From Plantago major (lineage: Eukaryota; Streptophyta; Magnoliopsida; Lamiales; Plantaginaceae), in NCBI GenBank assembly GCA_026545765.1, contig CM048842.1:41735431-41799430 (forward strand): DNA of 64,000 nucleotides, given 5' to 3'. Every line of letters begins with the position of its first letter. Positions within the stretch are counted from its first letter, which is position 1. Both the position numbers and the translations under genes were made by a program. Shown in pieces: positions 1 through 11,081 of the stretch. The notes below the pieces were generated by a model. The model had not been told where the DNA came from. It ran no database searches and saw nothing but the letters and a program-made list of their open reading frames with translations.

Positions 1-1825
1 AGAATATCAGAACATAAGATTAGAGCAATTTTAAGTTAGTTATTTCTTGTTCAGAGATAACTTTACTACCTGGAATGTGCTCTTCTTGATTACGAGGTTG
101 GAGTAACCTCTTCTTGATTCAAGGCAGTGGACAAGTTTTCGTCCCCCTGAAATTGTGTCTCCAAGTTGGCCTGTAACAAATGAAGCTTATGAGTAACAAG
201 TTAACATTTTAATGTTGACAAGTTAGATACAAACTACTACATTACACGAATAGAGTCAGCCGAGTTTGGGTCTCTTGGACTAGTGGAGTTTCCTGACCTC
301 TCTTTGCTCATTCTTGGTCTCCTCTACAATATCTTTCGAGTCTCCATCTCGGTTTGATCCCTTTCGAGAGTTGAGCTCTCTCGGAAGGTTGAGGAACCTG
401 CTCAAGAACAGGTTTTCTTGACCACATCAAGTGTTGGCATTGTGAATGTGGAAGCAATGTCAACATCTTCCATCACTCTATCTTCCTCATCCAGCCTTAT
501 TCTTCCTTTGGAGAGGAGGGCTCCTTTCTTTCTCGAGGGCTGAGCTTGATGCTCCTCCATGGGTCTCAATCTGGACTTTTGAATACTTGTGTAAGTATTA
601 CATCATCATCGAGTCCTTGTCAGTTGGGAGTGACCCATCTATGATATTTCTATCATCTCTGGAGATTTACGGAGCATTTGTCTCGGAATTCTTGGGGCTT
701 TCGGTGTTGCCTTTCGGCGAACAACATCTTCGAGATCTTGTCTCCGAAGGTTGTGCTTTTGTACACTTTGGGACTTAGAGGCTCTCTTGCTTTGAGTCCT
801 CTTTCTCTTAACGCTGGAGGTTGAGCGGGAGCTTGCTCAAAGACCTCTTCACCTTCTTTGACTTCAAGCTCTTACGCCTCTTTTGAGCTTTCTCGTGACA
901 ATTCTCTCCTTTTCTTCAAAGGCATGTCTGAAAAGAGAGTTGGTGACTGGGATTTCTTGTCTCTTTCTGAGAGTTATTCCCATTGTTTCCAGAATGTAGC
1001 AAATTCTGAGACCAAAATGCATATTGGCCTTTGTCTCAGCAAGGCCATTGATGATTTTAGGCTCAAATTCCTCAATGTGCCCAAGAAATTTGTTGAAGGC
1101 GTACTTCCCCCAATTAAAGTGGGTTTCCTACCCTTCATACTTCTTATTCAGAAGATGCATCATCATCCATCTCTCCATGCTTATCTGGTCTACTCCACCT
1201 TTGTTGCCATCAAAGCAACGGACCAGAATGAGAGCCAAAGTACTCCAGTGTTTCTGGAGATGACTATTCGATGGCTTCGAACAAAGTTTGCTGGGCAACC
1301 CTTTGCATTTTCAATCTGGATTGCCTCAAATAGCTCCTTAACACTTTGAATCATGGAGGCATCCCTGATGTTGATGTCGTCGATTGTTCCTTGATTTTTC
1401 AATCGGAATAAGTTGCAGAAAGTCTTGCAGTCTAGGACAATTTCTTGTCCTTGAACTTCAGTCTGCATGTACTTCTCTTCTACATCATTCACAACTTTTT
1501 TGAAGATTTTGGAGTTGTTGTAGAACTCCAATACATTCACTGTGGATAGCCTACTAGGTGCAGCACACAGAAACTTGTAGATATGGGAACTTTTCAACAT
1601 TCCCAATATCAATTTTCTATCTGCTTTTGAAGAAATGACTGCAGAAACATATTTATTCACAAGAAAAGCTCCCCAATTCATCTAGTGACTTGGATTCCAG
1701 TCAGAAGGGGTAAACTCTCCTAGAAGGCGTTTATTCAACACCTTGAGTTCTTTTCCTCCTTGCTTTTCAGCAGGAGCAGATGATGCGGCTTTAGGGTTCT
1801 TGGCGGTCATCTTCTTTGGTGCCAT
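1..1825 (-). pseudogene. Extra ORF of copia-1, exon 1 to about exon 3, broken
   Basis: This is the copia-1 counterpart of the extra ORF at 15438-20589. The ATG is at 1825 (peptide starts MAPKK), and the conserved N-terminal domain lies around 1190-1681 (landmarks WGAF, EFYNNSKIF, QGQEIVLDCKTF). An in-frame TAG at about 1682-1684, just before that domain, and a frameshift near 1280 break it. A conserved splice acceptor (TTTGTTACAG followed by GCCAACTTGG) is recognisable near 170-180, so at least one intron is shared with copia-2. The matching donor near 250 is altered from CAG|GTAAC to CGTGTAAT. Positions 1-890 carry the CAG-to-CG type changes described in the findings, so some breaks may be sequence errors. 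Function is unknown and no membrane segment is visible. Confidence 0.8.
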
Positions 1826-2023
1826 CTCTTATATAGAGTCTTTGAGTGATTGTTTACAGATGGGTTTTGCAAGAATAATCGAGATTAGTCTATCTTTTCA
1901 GAAGACTAAGCACAAGAAGTTGAGTTGCAGAAGGGTTTCGCAGAAATCTTGAGAGATTTTGCTATTTTGATGCAAGTTTGAAAATTTCGGAATTGGTAAA
2001 AGTGTTTGTCTTTTGCCCAAATC

Positions 2024-2035
2024 CTATATATATAG
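2024..2035 (-). promoter_or_regulatory. TATA-like element upstream of the extra ORF (copia-1)
   Basis: The sequence CTATATATATAG lies about 200 bp upstream of the extra-ORF ATG at 1825. Copies at the same distance occur in copia-2 (expanded to a microsatellite) and copia-3. Conserved position in an otherwise diverging spacer suggests an internal promoter; no transcript evidence is available here. Confidence 0.55.
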
Positions 2036-2599
2036 CAGACAAAATGTACATAGATACAACATATATATAGCTGAATATGAATGCGTGTCTTTGCATCTGC
2101 ATAGGTGTGGTACGTCCTTTGTACTTCATAAAATGCGTAGTGGGCCATGTCTGCATTTCTCAACAGACATTTCTTGCTTTGTTTTGATCTCACCCGTTGA
2201 GATCAAACGTTTATTCATCAAGGGCTTATATTGAATCTCTTGTAATGATATCAATCAACAAATGGTAATGTGCCGACTTGATGGATTTTTAATATGCTAC
2301 ATTCATTATGTCACTTAGTAAAGAGTAGGAACAATTAATCGTTTGAGCTTATCATTCTGAGTATCAAGTCCTTATCTTTATATTATTTATCATGAAAATG
2401 GTAAAAATACAAGACATTGGACATGTTTGACTCCCAGAACTTATGTTTTTCGGGCTTTAAGTGTCTTTTCTCTTTATGACTAAATAGTTTCCTGAATTCA
2501 AGAATCAGAAACTTCAGTTGTTTGAATGTATTTGACCCACTCTTAGTAAATAAGTTCTAGTCTTATTTACTCATTGAGTGTGTACCAACCTTTGCCTTT

Positions 2600-2649
2600 C
2601 TGGATACCCGTTCCAGAAATGTTTTACCTTTCTGAGTGTTGCTACTCAG
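2600..2649 (-). repeat. Palindromic boxes after pol (copia-1)
   Basis: Two imperfect palindromes are visible. At 2600-2616 CTGGATACCCGTTCCAG is extended by TTT/AAA arms; at 2632-2649 CTGAG and CTCAG flank an 8-nt centre. They match boxes at the same place in the other three elements. Sireviruses with an envelope-like gene are known to carry repeated symmetric boxes just upstream of that gene, and these are probably that class. Confidence 0.7.
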
Positions 2650-2756
2650 AAACCTTTGCATCACTTCTTAACAACTGGGCTTTCTGAGAGCATGTTCTGA
2701 GAGGCCTACTTCTTTTCTACCTTGCTTACTCAGACTTTAAAGATTCAGGAAATTTT

Positions 2757-4154
2757 TCAGTCCTTAGGCAACTCCATCAACCCAAGATTATGTCTTAAGG
2801 TCAAGAACCGGCTTTCTTGTAGGGGCTTGGTGAAGATATTTGCAAGTTGGTCTTCTGTGCCAATCTTGAGTATCTCTATATTGCCTTTTTCAACATGGTC
2901 TCTGATGAAGTGGTGTCTAACATCAATGTGCTTTGTTCTGGCATGGAACTTGGGATTCTGTGTGATTGCAATAGCACTTGTGTTGTCACAGAAAATAGGA
3001 GTTTTCTCTTCATTGAGTCCATAGTCTCTGAGTTGTTGTTGAATCCACAGAATTTGTGTTGCACAACAACCAGCAACAATATATTCAGCCTCTGTGGTAG
3101 AAGTTGCAATTGAGTTTTGCTTCTTGCTAAACCATGAGATAAGTCTTGTTCCCAGAAACTGATAAGTTCCTGAGGTACTTTTTCCTATCAAGCATTGATC
3201 CAGCATAGTCAGCATCTGAGTAACCAGCCAAACTCAATCCACCTTCTTTAGGATACCACAAACCTACATTTACTGTACCTTTCACATACCTTAATACTTT
3301 CATAGCAATGTTGTAGTGTGATTGCATTGGATTTGTTTGAAATCTAGCACACACTCCAACTGAATATTGAATATCAGGTCTGCTTGCAGTAAGGTAAAGT
3401 AGCATGTCTTGTGTTCTTCAACACTCTTATCTGATTCAGTATAGGTCATTTTGGTTCCTATGCTCATAGGTATCTTAGCATTCTTTTCAGAGGGCTTAAG
3501 ATTGAACTTTGTGAGCATGTCTTTTGCATACTTTGTCTGACTAATGAATATTCCATCATTGAGTTGCTTGACTTGCAATCCTAGGAAATAGTTCAATTCT
3601 CCCATCATGCTCATCTCAAACTTATTTTTCATGAGATTTGCAAAGTCATCACAAAGTTGCTTGTCCTTAGATCCAAATATAATGTCATCAACATATACTT
3701 GAACTAAGAGCAGTTTCCCATCATGATTTAAGGTAAATAGAGTTTTATCAACTTCACCTTTCTTGAAACCACTTTCCAGAAGGTATTTGGCCAAAGTGTC
3801 ATACCATGCTCTTGGAGCCTGTTTCAGTCCATATAGAGCTTTCTGTAGTTTATAGACCATTCTACTTTCTGAGGAAACTTCAAAACCAGGTGGTTGTTCA
3901 ACATAGACTTCCTCAGCAAGTTCACCATTCAAGAATGCACTTTTGACATCCATCTGATAAACTTTAAAGTCTTTATGAGCTGCAAAGGCCAGAAAGAGTC
4001 TTATCGCATCCAATCTGGCAACTGGTGCATATGACTCATCAAAATCTAAACCTTCAGTCTGGGTGAATCCCTTGGCAACCAACCTTGCTTTGTTTCTGGT
4101 TATTTCACCAGATTCATTCATCTTGTTTCTGAAAACCCACTTGGTTCCAATCAC
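2757..4154 (-). pseudogene. pol: pol: reverse transcriptase and RNase H (copia-1)
   Basis: Reverse transcriptase copies element RNA into cDNA in the cytoplasmic particle and RNase H removes the RNA. The RT block (4154-3430) reads well: [10 protein letters not shown], the [12 protein letters not shown] block, [12 protein letters not shown] and the catalytic YVDD. It is followed by the DMLTKFNL region. A short deletion near 3410 shifts the frame before the [10 protein letters not shown] motif, and another frame change near 3180 cuts the RNase H after SDADYAG. The RNase H continues with [23 protein letters not shown] and ends at 2757 after MELPKD. RT sequence is nearly identical to that of copia-2, the element it inserted into, so the two are the same family. 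Probably inactive because of the frameshifts. Confidence 0.9.
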
Positions 4155-5780
4155 AGATATTCCTTCTACAAATGGAACTAGTTTCAGACTTTGTTTCTTT
4201 CAAATTGATCTAACTCTTCTTGCATTGCAGAGATCCAGTCTTGGTCTCTTAATGCTTCTTCAATAGTTTTAGGTTCAATGTTTGAGATGAAACATCCAAA
4301 GAGAGAATTAGCATTTTCGGCTATTGCTCTCCTAGTCCTAACACCTTGATTGATTGGTCCAATCACATCCTTTGCAGGATGATCCTTGATCCATCTCATC
4401 ATGGGTTTGGGGCTAGTAGGGTCAACGTCTATGTGATCTGAGTGTGAATCACTATGATTATGACTTGATACTTCTTCAGTATCTATGACATTTTGTACCA
4501 CAGAAGGGCGTTGAATGTCTGACACTTGCTCAGTGTGAGGGCTTTCTGGGACATGCCTGTCAGAGAGGTCATTTCCAGAATTAGCTCTCTGATGAACATC
4601 TTTAGTTTCCATTTCTGGAATTCTCATAGGAAATTCTTCATCATGTCTGAGAATCATCGGGTTGTTACTAGGCATTTCATGCTTTTCTTTGTCAGAGTCA
4701 TCCTCTCTTTCCATAATGATGTTTTTCCTTTCTGAGGGTTCTTCTTCAGAATCCTTTAACATTAGTTCCTTGAACCTTTCTGAGAGTTCATCATCAAGGG
4801 GTGATTTCTTGCTTTCTTTATAGAATACAACATGAATTGATTCTTCAATCTTCTTTGTTCTTTTGTTGTAAACTCTGTAAGCTTTGCTATTCATAGAATA
4901 ACCAAGAAACACTCCATCTGCCTTTGGTTGAAATGTTCTTAGATACTCTTTTCCATTGTTAAGAGCGAAACATCTACAACCAAACACTTTCAGATGTTTA
5001 ATATTAGGGGGTCTACCAACCAAGAGCTCAAAAGGGGTCTTGTCATGGTGTTTGTTTATCAAACATCTGTTCTGAGTGTAGCATGCTGTGTTTACAGCTT
5101 CAACCCAATAAACTTCACTTATTTCAAAGGTTACCAACATTGTCCTTCTTTGCTTCTTTAAGGGTTCTATTTTCCTTTCTGCAACACCATTTTGTTGTGG
5201 TGTTCTTCTGAGAGGAAAGTTGATGTTGTATACCTTTCTTTGGTACAAAACTCCTTTATGTCTTGGTTGACAAATTGATTACCATGGTCATTACGATTGC
5301 AGATACCTTGTCATTTTCATGACTTCAAGCTTATTTAGCAAGTTTGGTATCTCCACCCTAGCATCGATTTATGCTTGAAAGACAACCAAGTGAATCTTGA
5401 GAAGTCATCTACAACAACGGACCATACTTCTTTCCCGCATAACTAGTTAGATGATTCAAAAAGATCCATGTGTAATAGTTGCGGTGGTCTAACACTAGAG
5501 TGTCGGTTTTGGACTTGAAAGAGATTTTGGATTGTTTCCCATCCCAGCGTAACAGATATCAACCTTTACGAAGATGTTTTGGGAAGGCCAACCACTAACT
5601 CTTTCTTGGCAAGTTTGTTCGAGTTTTGAAGTTCAAGTGACTCATTCTTTTGTGCCATAACGGTGCTCTTACGTGACCAGATTGACTCACCATGAGACAT
5701 TCTTGATTGTGGCGGATGCCCAATGCAACATAAAGACTACCTTTCCGCCGAGCAACCAAGGTATGCTCTTTGACTCATTG
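4155..5780 (-). pseudogene. pol: pol: integrase and linker (copia-1), core degraded
   Basis: Integrase inserts the cDNA into the genome. The C-terminal part (5248-4184) is open and contains QNGVAERK with the catalytic Glu, the NRCLINKHHDKTPFELL block, the GCRCFALN and VFLGY motifs of copia integrases, and a long acidic Ser/Glu-rich linker before RT. The catalytic core and HHCC zinc domain (5249-5780) can be matched base by base to copia-2 but have lost the frame many times. Nearly every difference in that block sits on a CAG or CTG trinucleotide that has become CG, CGT or ACG. The damage may therefore be partly a sequencing artefact. The flanking gag and RT are much cleaner. Confidence 0.85.
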
Positions 5781-6090
5781 TCAATAAGATTGCAAAACTT
5801 TGCTTTGAATTTCACAAGAAATCCTTGTGCAAACCCGCCTCATGCTAAATAGATTGTATTTCAAACCCTTAACATGTAATACGTCAGTAATTGTTAAAGA
5901 TCCCAATTTGACGTTGCCAAATCCCAGAGAGGGATTTAATTCTCCTCCAGCAAATCTGATGTCTGGTCCAGTGTTGCAAGCTTTGTAGTTGACCAGATTT
6001 GCTTTGTCTCCTGTCATGTGCTTTCCGCATCCACTATCAAATAGCCATTGAGCCTTAGTCCAAGAGGCGTTCTGCAGGAAACAGGAGTTA
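5781..6090 (-). pseudogene. pol: pol: aspartic protease (copia-1)
   Basis: The pepsin-type protease of copia elements matures Gag-Pol. The catalytic motif appears as FDSGCGKHMTGD, followed by the flap-like region RFAGGELNPSLGFGNVK and ITDVLHVKGLKYNLFSM. It lies directly downstream of the gag stop (CCTAA) but in a different frame. Copia-2 has 7 extra bases in the short joining segment, so the frame relation differs between copies. The reading frame is lost near 5800 at the join to integrase. Confidence 0.85.
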
Positions 6091-8602
6091 GGTTCTTGCC
6101 TCAAAGATAGAACCACTTAGACTGAACATTCTTCCGGTAGGAATCCACATTTTAGTGAATTTCTTGGGAGTTTGTTTTTGTCTAACTTTATCAGAAGGAG
6201 AAACAATAGAATCAGTAATTTTGATCTCAATCTTCCTTCTTGGGGTGTTTCTAGGTGTTCCCTTTGGTGCTTTCTGGATCCTGGGTTTCTGGGGTTGCTT
6301 TTCAGCAAACTTAGCCTTTCTGGCCAGGTTCCTTCTAGCTTTGGCATTCAGTTTTTCAGTGGTTTGAGATTTCTTCCACTTCTGTTTATTGCTACGTGCA
6401 ATATCAGCCTTGCGCCATTGTTCTTGTCCTTCCTTATATTGTTGTAAAAGGACTTTTCCAATAGCACGATAGCCAATGCCATTTCGAACACCTTTGGCTT
6501 TCTGAATGCGGTCTTCAGAAGCCTTACTAGTTTCTGCACCATCTTTATTTTCATAAAATGGTATAGTAGAGAATTTGCCTATTCCAGCAATTCTTCCCTT
6601 CCTAGTAATACTGCACTGTGGATGATTGCATGTTTGAGGTTTGTGTTTCTTTTTAGAGACCTTATCCACATGCTTCTTGTGAACTTGTTGTTCTTTAAAA
6701 GGCTGGGTTGCAACTCCCTTTCCTTTGTCAACTACCTTAGCTTTCTGACCAATGCTATAGGTGGTTGAAGAATCATTCTGTTGACTTTTTAAAAAGGTCA
6801 ACCTATCATCACCCTTCTTCAGAGGAGACGAATTACTTGATAGTTCATCAAGTCCAAGTCCACCTTTCTCAGAGGGATCTCTCAGATATGATTGAACCTC
6901 AGTGAGAGTGTCACTAGCCTTTGCATAAGATTGGAAGGATAGCTCTTTCTTTCTGAGTTCTTCATTCTCAGAAAGCAGCTTCATCATTTTCTTGGTAAGT
7001 TCATTCAAGGCTAGTTTGTGAGAATTTTCCTTCTCAGATATCTGACTTTTCAGAAGGGCTATTTCAGCGTTCTTGTTTTCAGATACTCTGATTAGCTTAG
7101 TAACCTCTTTTTCAAGAGTTTCTTTGCTTTCCTCTAGAATTCTGGTTTTGGATTGTGCTTCCAGAAATTCTTTCTCATAACGATCCAATTCACTCTTGAT
7201 TAACTCCAGATCCTCAATTCCATCATCACTCTCATAGTACATAAATTGTGAAATGTTAGTTACCTCATCAGCCAGAAGAAACATTTCAATGTTAGAGATG
7301 TCTGGACCAGCAATCTCAGCAACTCCACACATTTCATTCTTCTTAAGGCCGAAGTCGATTACGTCGTGGGTGATTCCACACAATTCTGGTGATGGTAGGT
7401 TTGAGTTATCTAAATCTCCATCTTCAGAATCTGTCTCAATATCTAGAGCATCAAGTTGGATTTGAATCTTCTTTCTTTCTTCAGTCAGTAAGGCCCTTTG
7501 ATTTCTTTTGTAATTTCTTCTGTCCTTCTTGTCACCTGTCTTGAGCTTGTTTAAAGCAGGGCAATCTCTCTTGAAGTGACCAGGCTTTTGACAATAGAAG
7601 CAGATGTCATTTCCTATCTCTGCTGATTCAGTACTAACACCTTTCTGAATGGGGGTCTTCAAAGAGTTGTTTAGTTGAATGTTCTTGTACTGATGATAGT
7701 TTGGGCCAAGATGCTTTTTCAGCTTTTCTTTAGCTTTTCTTCTCTCAATCTCTTGACTCACAAATTTATTCATGTGTCTTACTGCAAGAGCATTTTCTTC
7801 AGATGCGTCTTTGGTATCTTTCTTTTCAGAAGTACCTTGAGAGACTAGAGCAACACTTTGCAACTTCTCAGCTGTTTGTTCTCTCTGAGTTGTCTCATAA
7901 TCTACAGTAGCAAGATGAGAGAAGAGCTATACTGGAGTAATATTTGGCATTCCTTGGATGAAATAAAAGAATTTAGTGTGCTCCCAGTTGTGATTGAGAC
8001 TTCTGACAATAGTCTTAATCTTTTACATTCGGAGTATCATTGCTTTCACCAAGTGTAGCCATATCACTCATAAGAGTAGTAAACCTGAAATCAAGTTCTT
8101 GCAGAGTTTCAGTGGGACCTTGCTTGAAGTTTTGGAACTTCAATTTAAGAACTTCGAACTTGTTTTCTTTGGTTTTGTCAGTTCCGGCATAGATTTCTTT
8201 AATCAATTGCCAGGCAACTTTCGCCGTTTTAGCACCCCACAGTTTACACTGTATGTGCTCAGGTGTTGATCTGATGATGATATTACGAGCTTGACCATCC
8301 AATCTGTGTCTCTTGGCATCTTCAGATGTCTAGAGCTCTCTTGGCTTGTCTTCATACATAATGCTTCCACGAGCAACACGACCACTATCACTAGCAGTCG
8401 CATCCTCGCTTTCATCTTCCTTGTCTGAGGCTTTTCTTCCATCAGAAACCTCAGTGACTTGTTTGAGTTGTCTGATTTTGATAGGCCCTTCATTGATGAC
8501 ATAGATCATTTCATCACTAATGGCCTCTATATGGAGCATCATGTTGTTTTTCCATTTCTCGTAGTTTTCTGGCTTTAGAACGGGTGAATCGCTCAGAGAC
8601 AT
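6088..8602 (-). pseudogene. gag: gag with long coiled-coil extension (copia-1)
   Basis: Gag forms the cytoplasmic particle that packages element RNA. The start is ATG at 8602 (MSLSD), 100 bp inside the primer site. The N-terminal capsid-like part (KPENYEKWKNNMMLH, then KLKFQNFKQGPTETLQELDFRFTTLMSD) is broken by frameshifts or stops between 8330 and 7860. From 7863 a 591-codon stretch is open. It holds a CCHC zinc knuckle (CFYCQKPGHFKRDC, about residue 87), an acidic segment, a coiled coil at about 215-315 (repeated E/K/L heptads), a CNHPQC motif near 410 and a basic C-terminus. The extension beyond the knuckle is typical of Sireviruses, where Gag is reported to bind dynein light chain 8. KSQTTE near the C-terminus could be such a site (inference). 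Confidence 0.88.
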
Positions 8603-8705
8603 ACCTGCACACTGAACACACAAATTATATAGTCCTCAGAAAGGGACAAAGTTTCTTCACCTATCTGGGGATCTAGGTTCAGTGTAGAAGGCTTGGGAAC
8701 CTCCT

Positions 8706-8717
8706 GCTCTGATACCA
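8706..8717 (-). other. Primer binding site, initiator Met tRNA (copia-1)
   Basis: On the minus strand this reads TGGTATCAGAGC, the standard plant copia primer site complementary to the 3' end of initiator methionine tRNA. It lies two bases inside the LTR. Confidence 0.95.
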
Positions 8718-9084
8718 CTTGTTGGTCCAGATAACGGCAAAGTAAAAGACTAGAGGGGGGGGGGTGAATAGTCTTTTAAAACTTTTGTCGATAAACACAG
8801 TTTCTCAGAAACCTGGGGGTTTCTGATACTTAGATTCAGAGCGCGGAAGACTTTAAGATAGGTAAGTGCAGAAACAATAAGTATGTGTGTGCTTTCTTTG
8901 AAAGATAAATCTGAAGGTAAATAATACAACAAGTATAGTGGTATCTGGAGGTGGCGTAATCCTCCAACTAATCCACTTCGGTCTTTCTGAGAACTAGAAT
9001 TCACTAGAACAGATAATTGAGTTCACCTTACAAAAATCCTATTCTAAGATTCTTAAATAATTGGTTCCCAACCAAATGTTCCCC

Positions 9085-9190
9085 CTGAGTTATTCCCCAG
9101 CTCCTAGAGCTAAGTACTTCCTCTACTCAGATAACCTTGGAGTTATTCCTTGATTTCCCAAATCAAGTACTTCCTCTACTCCACTCCTTG
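9085..9190 (-). repeat. LTR hairpin boxes (copia-1)
   Basis: Two boxes with the pattern arm, short centre, complementary arm: AGCTCCTAGAGCT and TGATTTCCCAAATCA, each followed by AGTACTTCCT and spaced about 55-60 bp. They match the symmetric repeated boxes known in Sirevirus LTRs, except that the centre is GGG/CCC rather than CGG-CCG. Confidence 0.65.
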
Positions 9191-9557
9191 ATGGTGTTGG
9201 TTATAAGGTTTGTCAGAGAGGCTTCTTGTATAACTTTTCAGTTATGTTTCCAGAGAGCCTAATAGAACAAGGCTACTTAATACACTTGTTCAGTGTATGG
9301 CAATCTGCTCTTTACTGACCCAAGTAATTGATGTCCGTTCTGGAGAATGAGCTTCAGAAAGGTTATCTGATAGTTCAACTCTTTCACGAATAACATTCTC
9401 TTGTTAAGGTTCAGGACAACTTAGACCTACTAATGATTCTTCAAGGAACAGAAAGCTTTCAGAAAGGGTAGTAGAGTACTTGAGAGAATACTTTGCTAGA
9501 TTGTAAGTTTGCAAGTTAGATCGTTCTTCGGTCGTATTTCTCAGCATCTAAGTGTGT

Positions 9558-9568
9558 GATATTTATAG
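9558..9568 (-). promoter_or_regulatory. LTR TATA box (copia-1)
   Basis: On the minus strand it reads CTATAAATATC, at the same place as the TATA of the other copia LTRs here. It is the likely promoter for full-length element RNA. Confidence 0.6.
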
Positions 9569-10145
9569 ATGAATTAGAGAGTCGTTGGGATGTTATCCGT
9601 TGGACACAATTCAAATTCAGTCTATACTTATCTTGAAATGAGTACTCAGAAGTCCTTGTCTCATATCTCATAGAGGACTGTGCTTTAGCGGCTTTTCTGC
9701 CGATGCAATTAATGCACATGTACTATTTCTTGTCCTGTAGTCTTCAACGGATACATTAGCCTTTCTGATGGCTTGCATGCTCCATACTCATGATGTCATA
9801 TGTTCCAAAATCATGTTTCAAAAGTAACTAAATGCACTTAAGAAAGGATTAAGGACATAGTTTTTCCGAGTGAGACTAAACCTTGGTGTCTTCATAAATC
9901 TTGTGCAATCTCCGGTCTTGTAATCTTCAGAAAAGCTCCATTGCTAGGATTGATCTTCATGGTCTTCATGGAAATAAAAATTACACTCAGAGACCTATAA
10001 TCCTAATACAAGATTTACTAGACTAATCATACTCAGTGATTTCCTCTTTTACAATGTTCAAGTGAACCAAGAGTACTTAATCACCTTTCTGGCAAAGATA
10101 AGATCATGTGATGAATGATCAAAATACTAACAGATATTCCTAACA

Positions 10146-11081
10146 AAAATTCTCACAAACTAGCCTTGGATGAACTTACTAAGAAAATGATGAAGCTGCT
10201 TTCTGAGAATGAAGAACTCAGAAAGAAAGAGCTATCCTTCCAATCTTATGCAAAGGCTAGTGACACTCTCACTGAGGTTCAATCCTATCTGAGAGATCCC
10301 TCTGAGAAAGGTGGACTTAGACTTGATGAACAATCGAGTAATTCATCTCCTCTGAAGAAGAGTGATGAAAGGTTGACCTTTGTAAAAAGTCAACAGAATG
10401 GTTCTTCAACCACCTATAGCATTGGTCAGAAAGCTAGGGTAGTTGACAAAGGAAAAGGAGTAGCAACCCAGCCTTTGAAAGAACAACAAGTTCACAAGAA
10501 ACTTGTGGATAAGGTTTCTGAAAAGAAACATAACCCTCAAACATGTAACCATCCACATTGCTACATTACTAGGAAAGGAAGAATTGCTGGAATAGGAAAA
10601 TTCTCTACTGTACCATTTTATGAAAATAAAGATGGTGCAGAAACTAGTAAGGCTTCTGAGGAACGTATTTAGAAAGCCAAAGGTGTTCGAAATGGCATTG
10701 GCTATCGTGCTATTGGAAAAGTTCTTCTGCAACAATATAAGGAAGGACAAGAATAATGGCGCAGGGCTGATATTGCACGTAGCAATAGACAGAAGTGGAA
10801 GAAATCTCAAGCCACTGAAAAACTGAATGCCAGAGCTAGCGGAACTGGCGTAATGGCTAAGTTCTTTGAAAAGCAATCCGAAACCTGTGGTCCAGAAAGC
10901 ACCAAAAGGAACACCTAGAAACACCACAAGAAGGAAAATTGAGATCAAAATTACTGATTTTATTGCATCTCCTTCTGATCAAGTTAGACAAAAATAAACT
11001 CCCAAGAAATTCACTAAAATGTGGATTCCTACTGGAAGAATGTTTAGTCTAAATGGTTCTATCTCTGAAGCAAGAACCTAA
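10146..11081 (+). pseudogene. gag: gag, C-terminal two fifths (copia-2)
   Basis: The sequence resumes inside the coiled coil (ENSHKLALDELTKKMMKLL in register with copia-1), so the capsid part and zinc knuckle are on the far side of the copia-1 insertion. The coiled coil, the TYSIGQKA region, the CNHPHC motif and the basic C-terminus are visible. Stops interrupt it at about 10670 (TAG) and 10754 (TAA), with a frame change near 10845. The gag stop is TAA at 11079-11081, in the same CCTAA context as copia-1 and copia-3. Confidence 0.88.

Larger units (their letters stand above)
1826..2756 (-). other. Spacer between pol and extra ORF in copia-1
   Basis: Non-coding stretch of about 930 bp. It holds a TATA-like element (2024-2035) upstream of the extra ORF and palindromic boxes near the end of pol (2600-2649). 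The same spacer is present in copia-2, copia-3 and copia-4. I see no further gene here. Confidence 0.75.
1..10145 (-). mobile_element. copia-1: Sirevirus-type Ty1/copia retrotransposon, 3' end off the left edge
   Basis: Order along the minus strand is 5' LTR (8720-10145), primer site, gag, protease, integrase, RT, RNase H, a spacer with palindromic boxes, then the extra ORF, which runs off position 1. That order (integrase before RT) defines Ty1/copia. The RT sequence, extended gag and extra ORF point to the Sirevirus lineage. The outer end of the LTR abuts the middle of the gag gene of copia-2, so this copy inserted there. The expected 5-bp target duplication would begin AAAAT at 10146; its partner lies beyond the left edge. 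The 3' LTR is not in the window. The copy is defective in gag, integrase and the extra ORF. Confidence 0.93.
8720..10145 (-). repeat. 5' LTR of copia-1
   Basis: The LTR runs from TGTTAGGAAT (outer end, at 10145) to GGACCAACA (inner end, at 8720), 1426 bp, with TG...CA termini. Near the inner end is a G/C homopolymer of about ten bases (8755-8765), mid-LTR a TATA box (9558-9568), and between them hairpin boxes. It closely matches the copia-2 LTR at 20907-22313. Confidence 0.93.

Noticed and set aside
8740..8770. G or C homopolymers near every copia LTR inner end as assembly gaps
   Set aside because: They occur at the same LTR position in all copies on both strands, so they are part of the LTR, though exact lengths may be unreliable.
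10406..10948. Open frame of 180 codons antisense to copia-2 gag
   Set aside because: It mirrors the Lys/Glu-rich gag extension; hydrophobic residues come from reading AAG and GAA backwards. A similar shadow lies antisense to copia-3 gag at 42429-43016.
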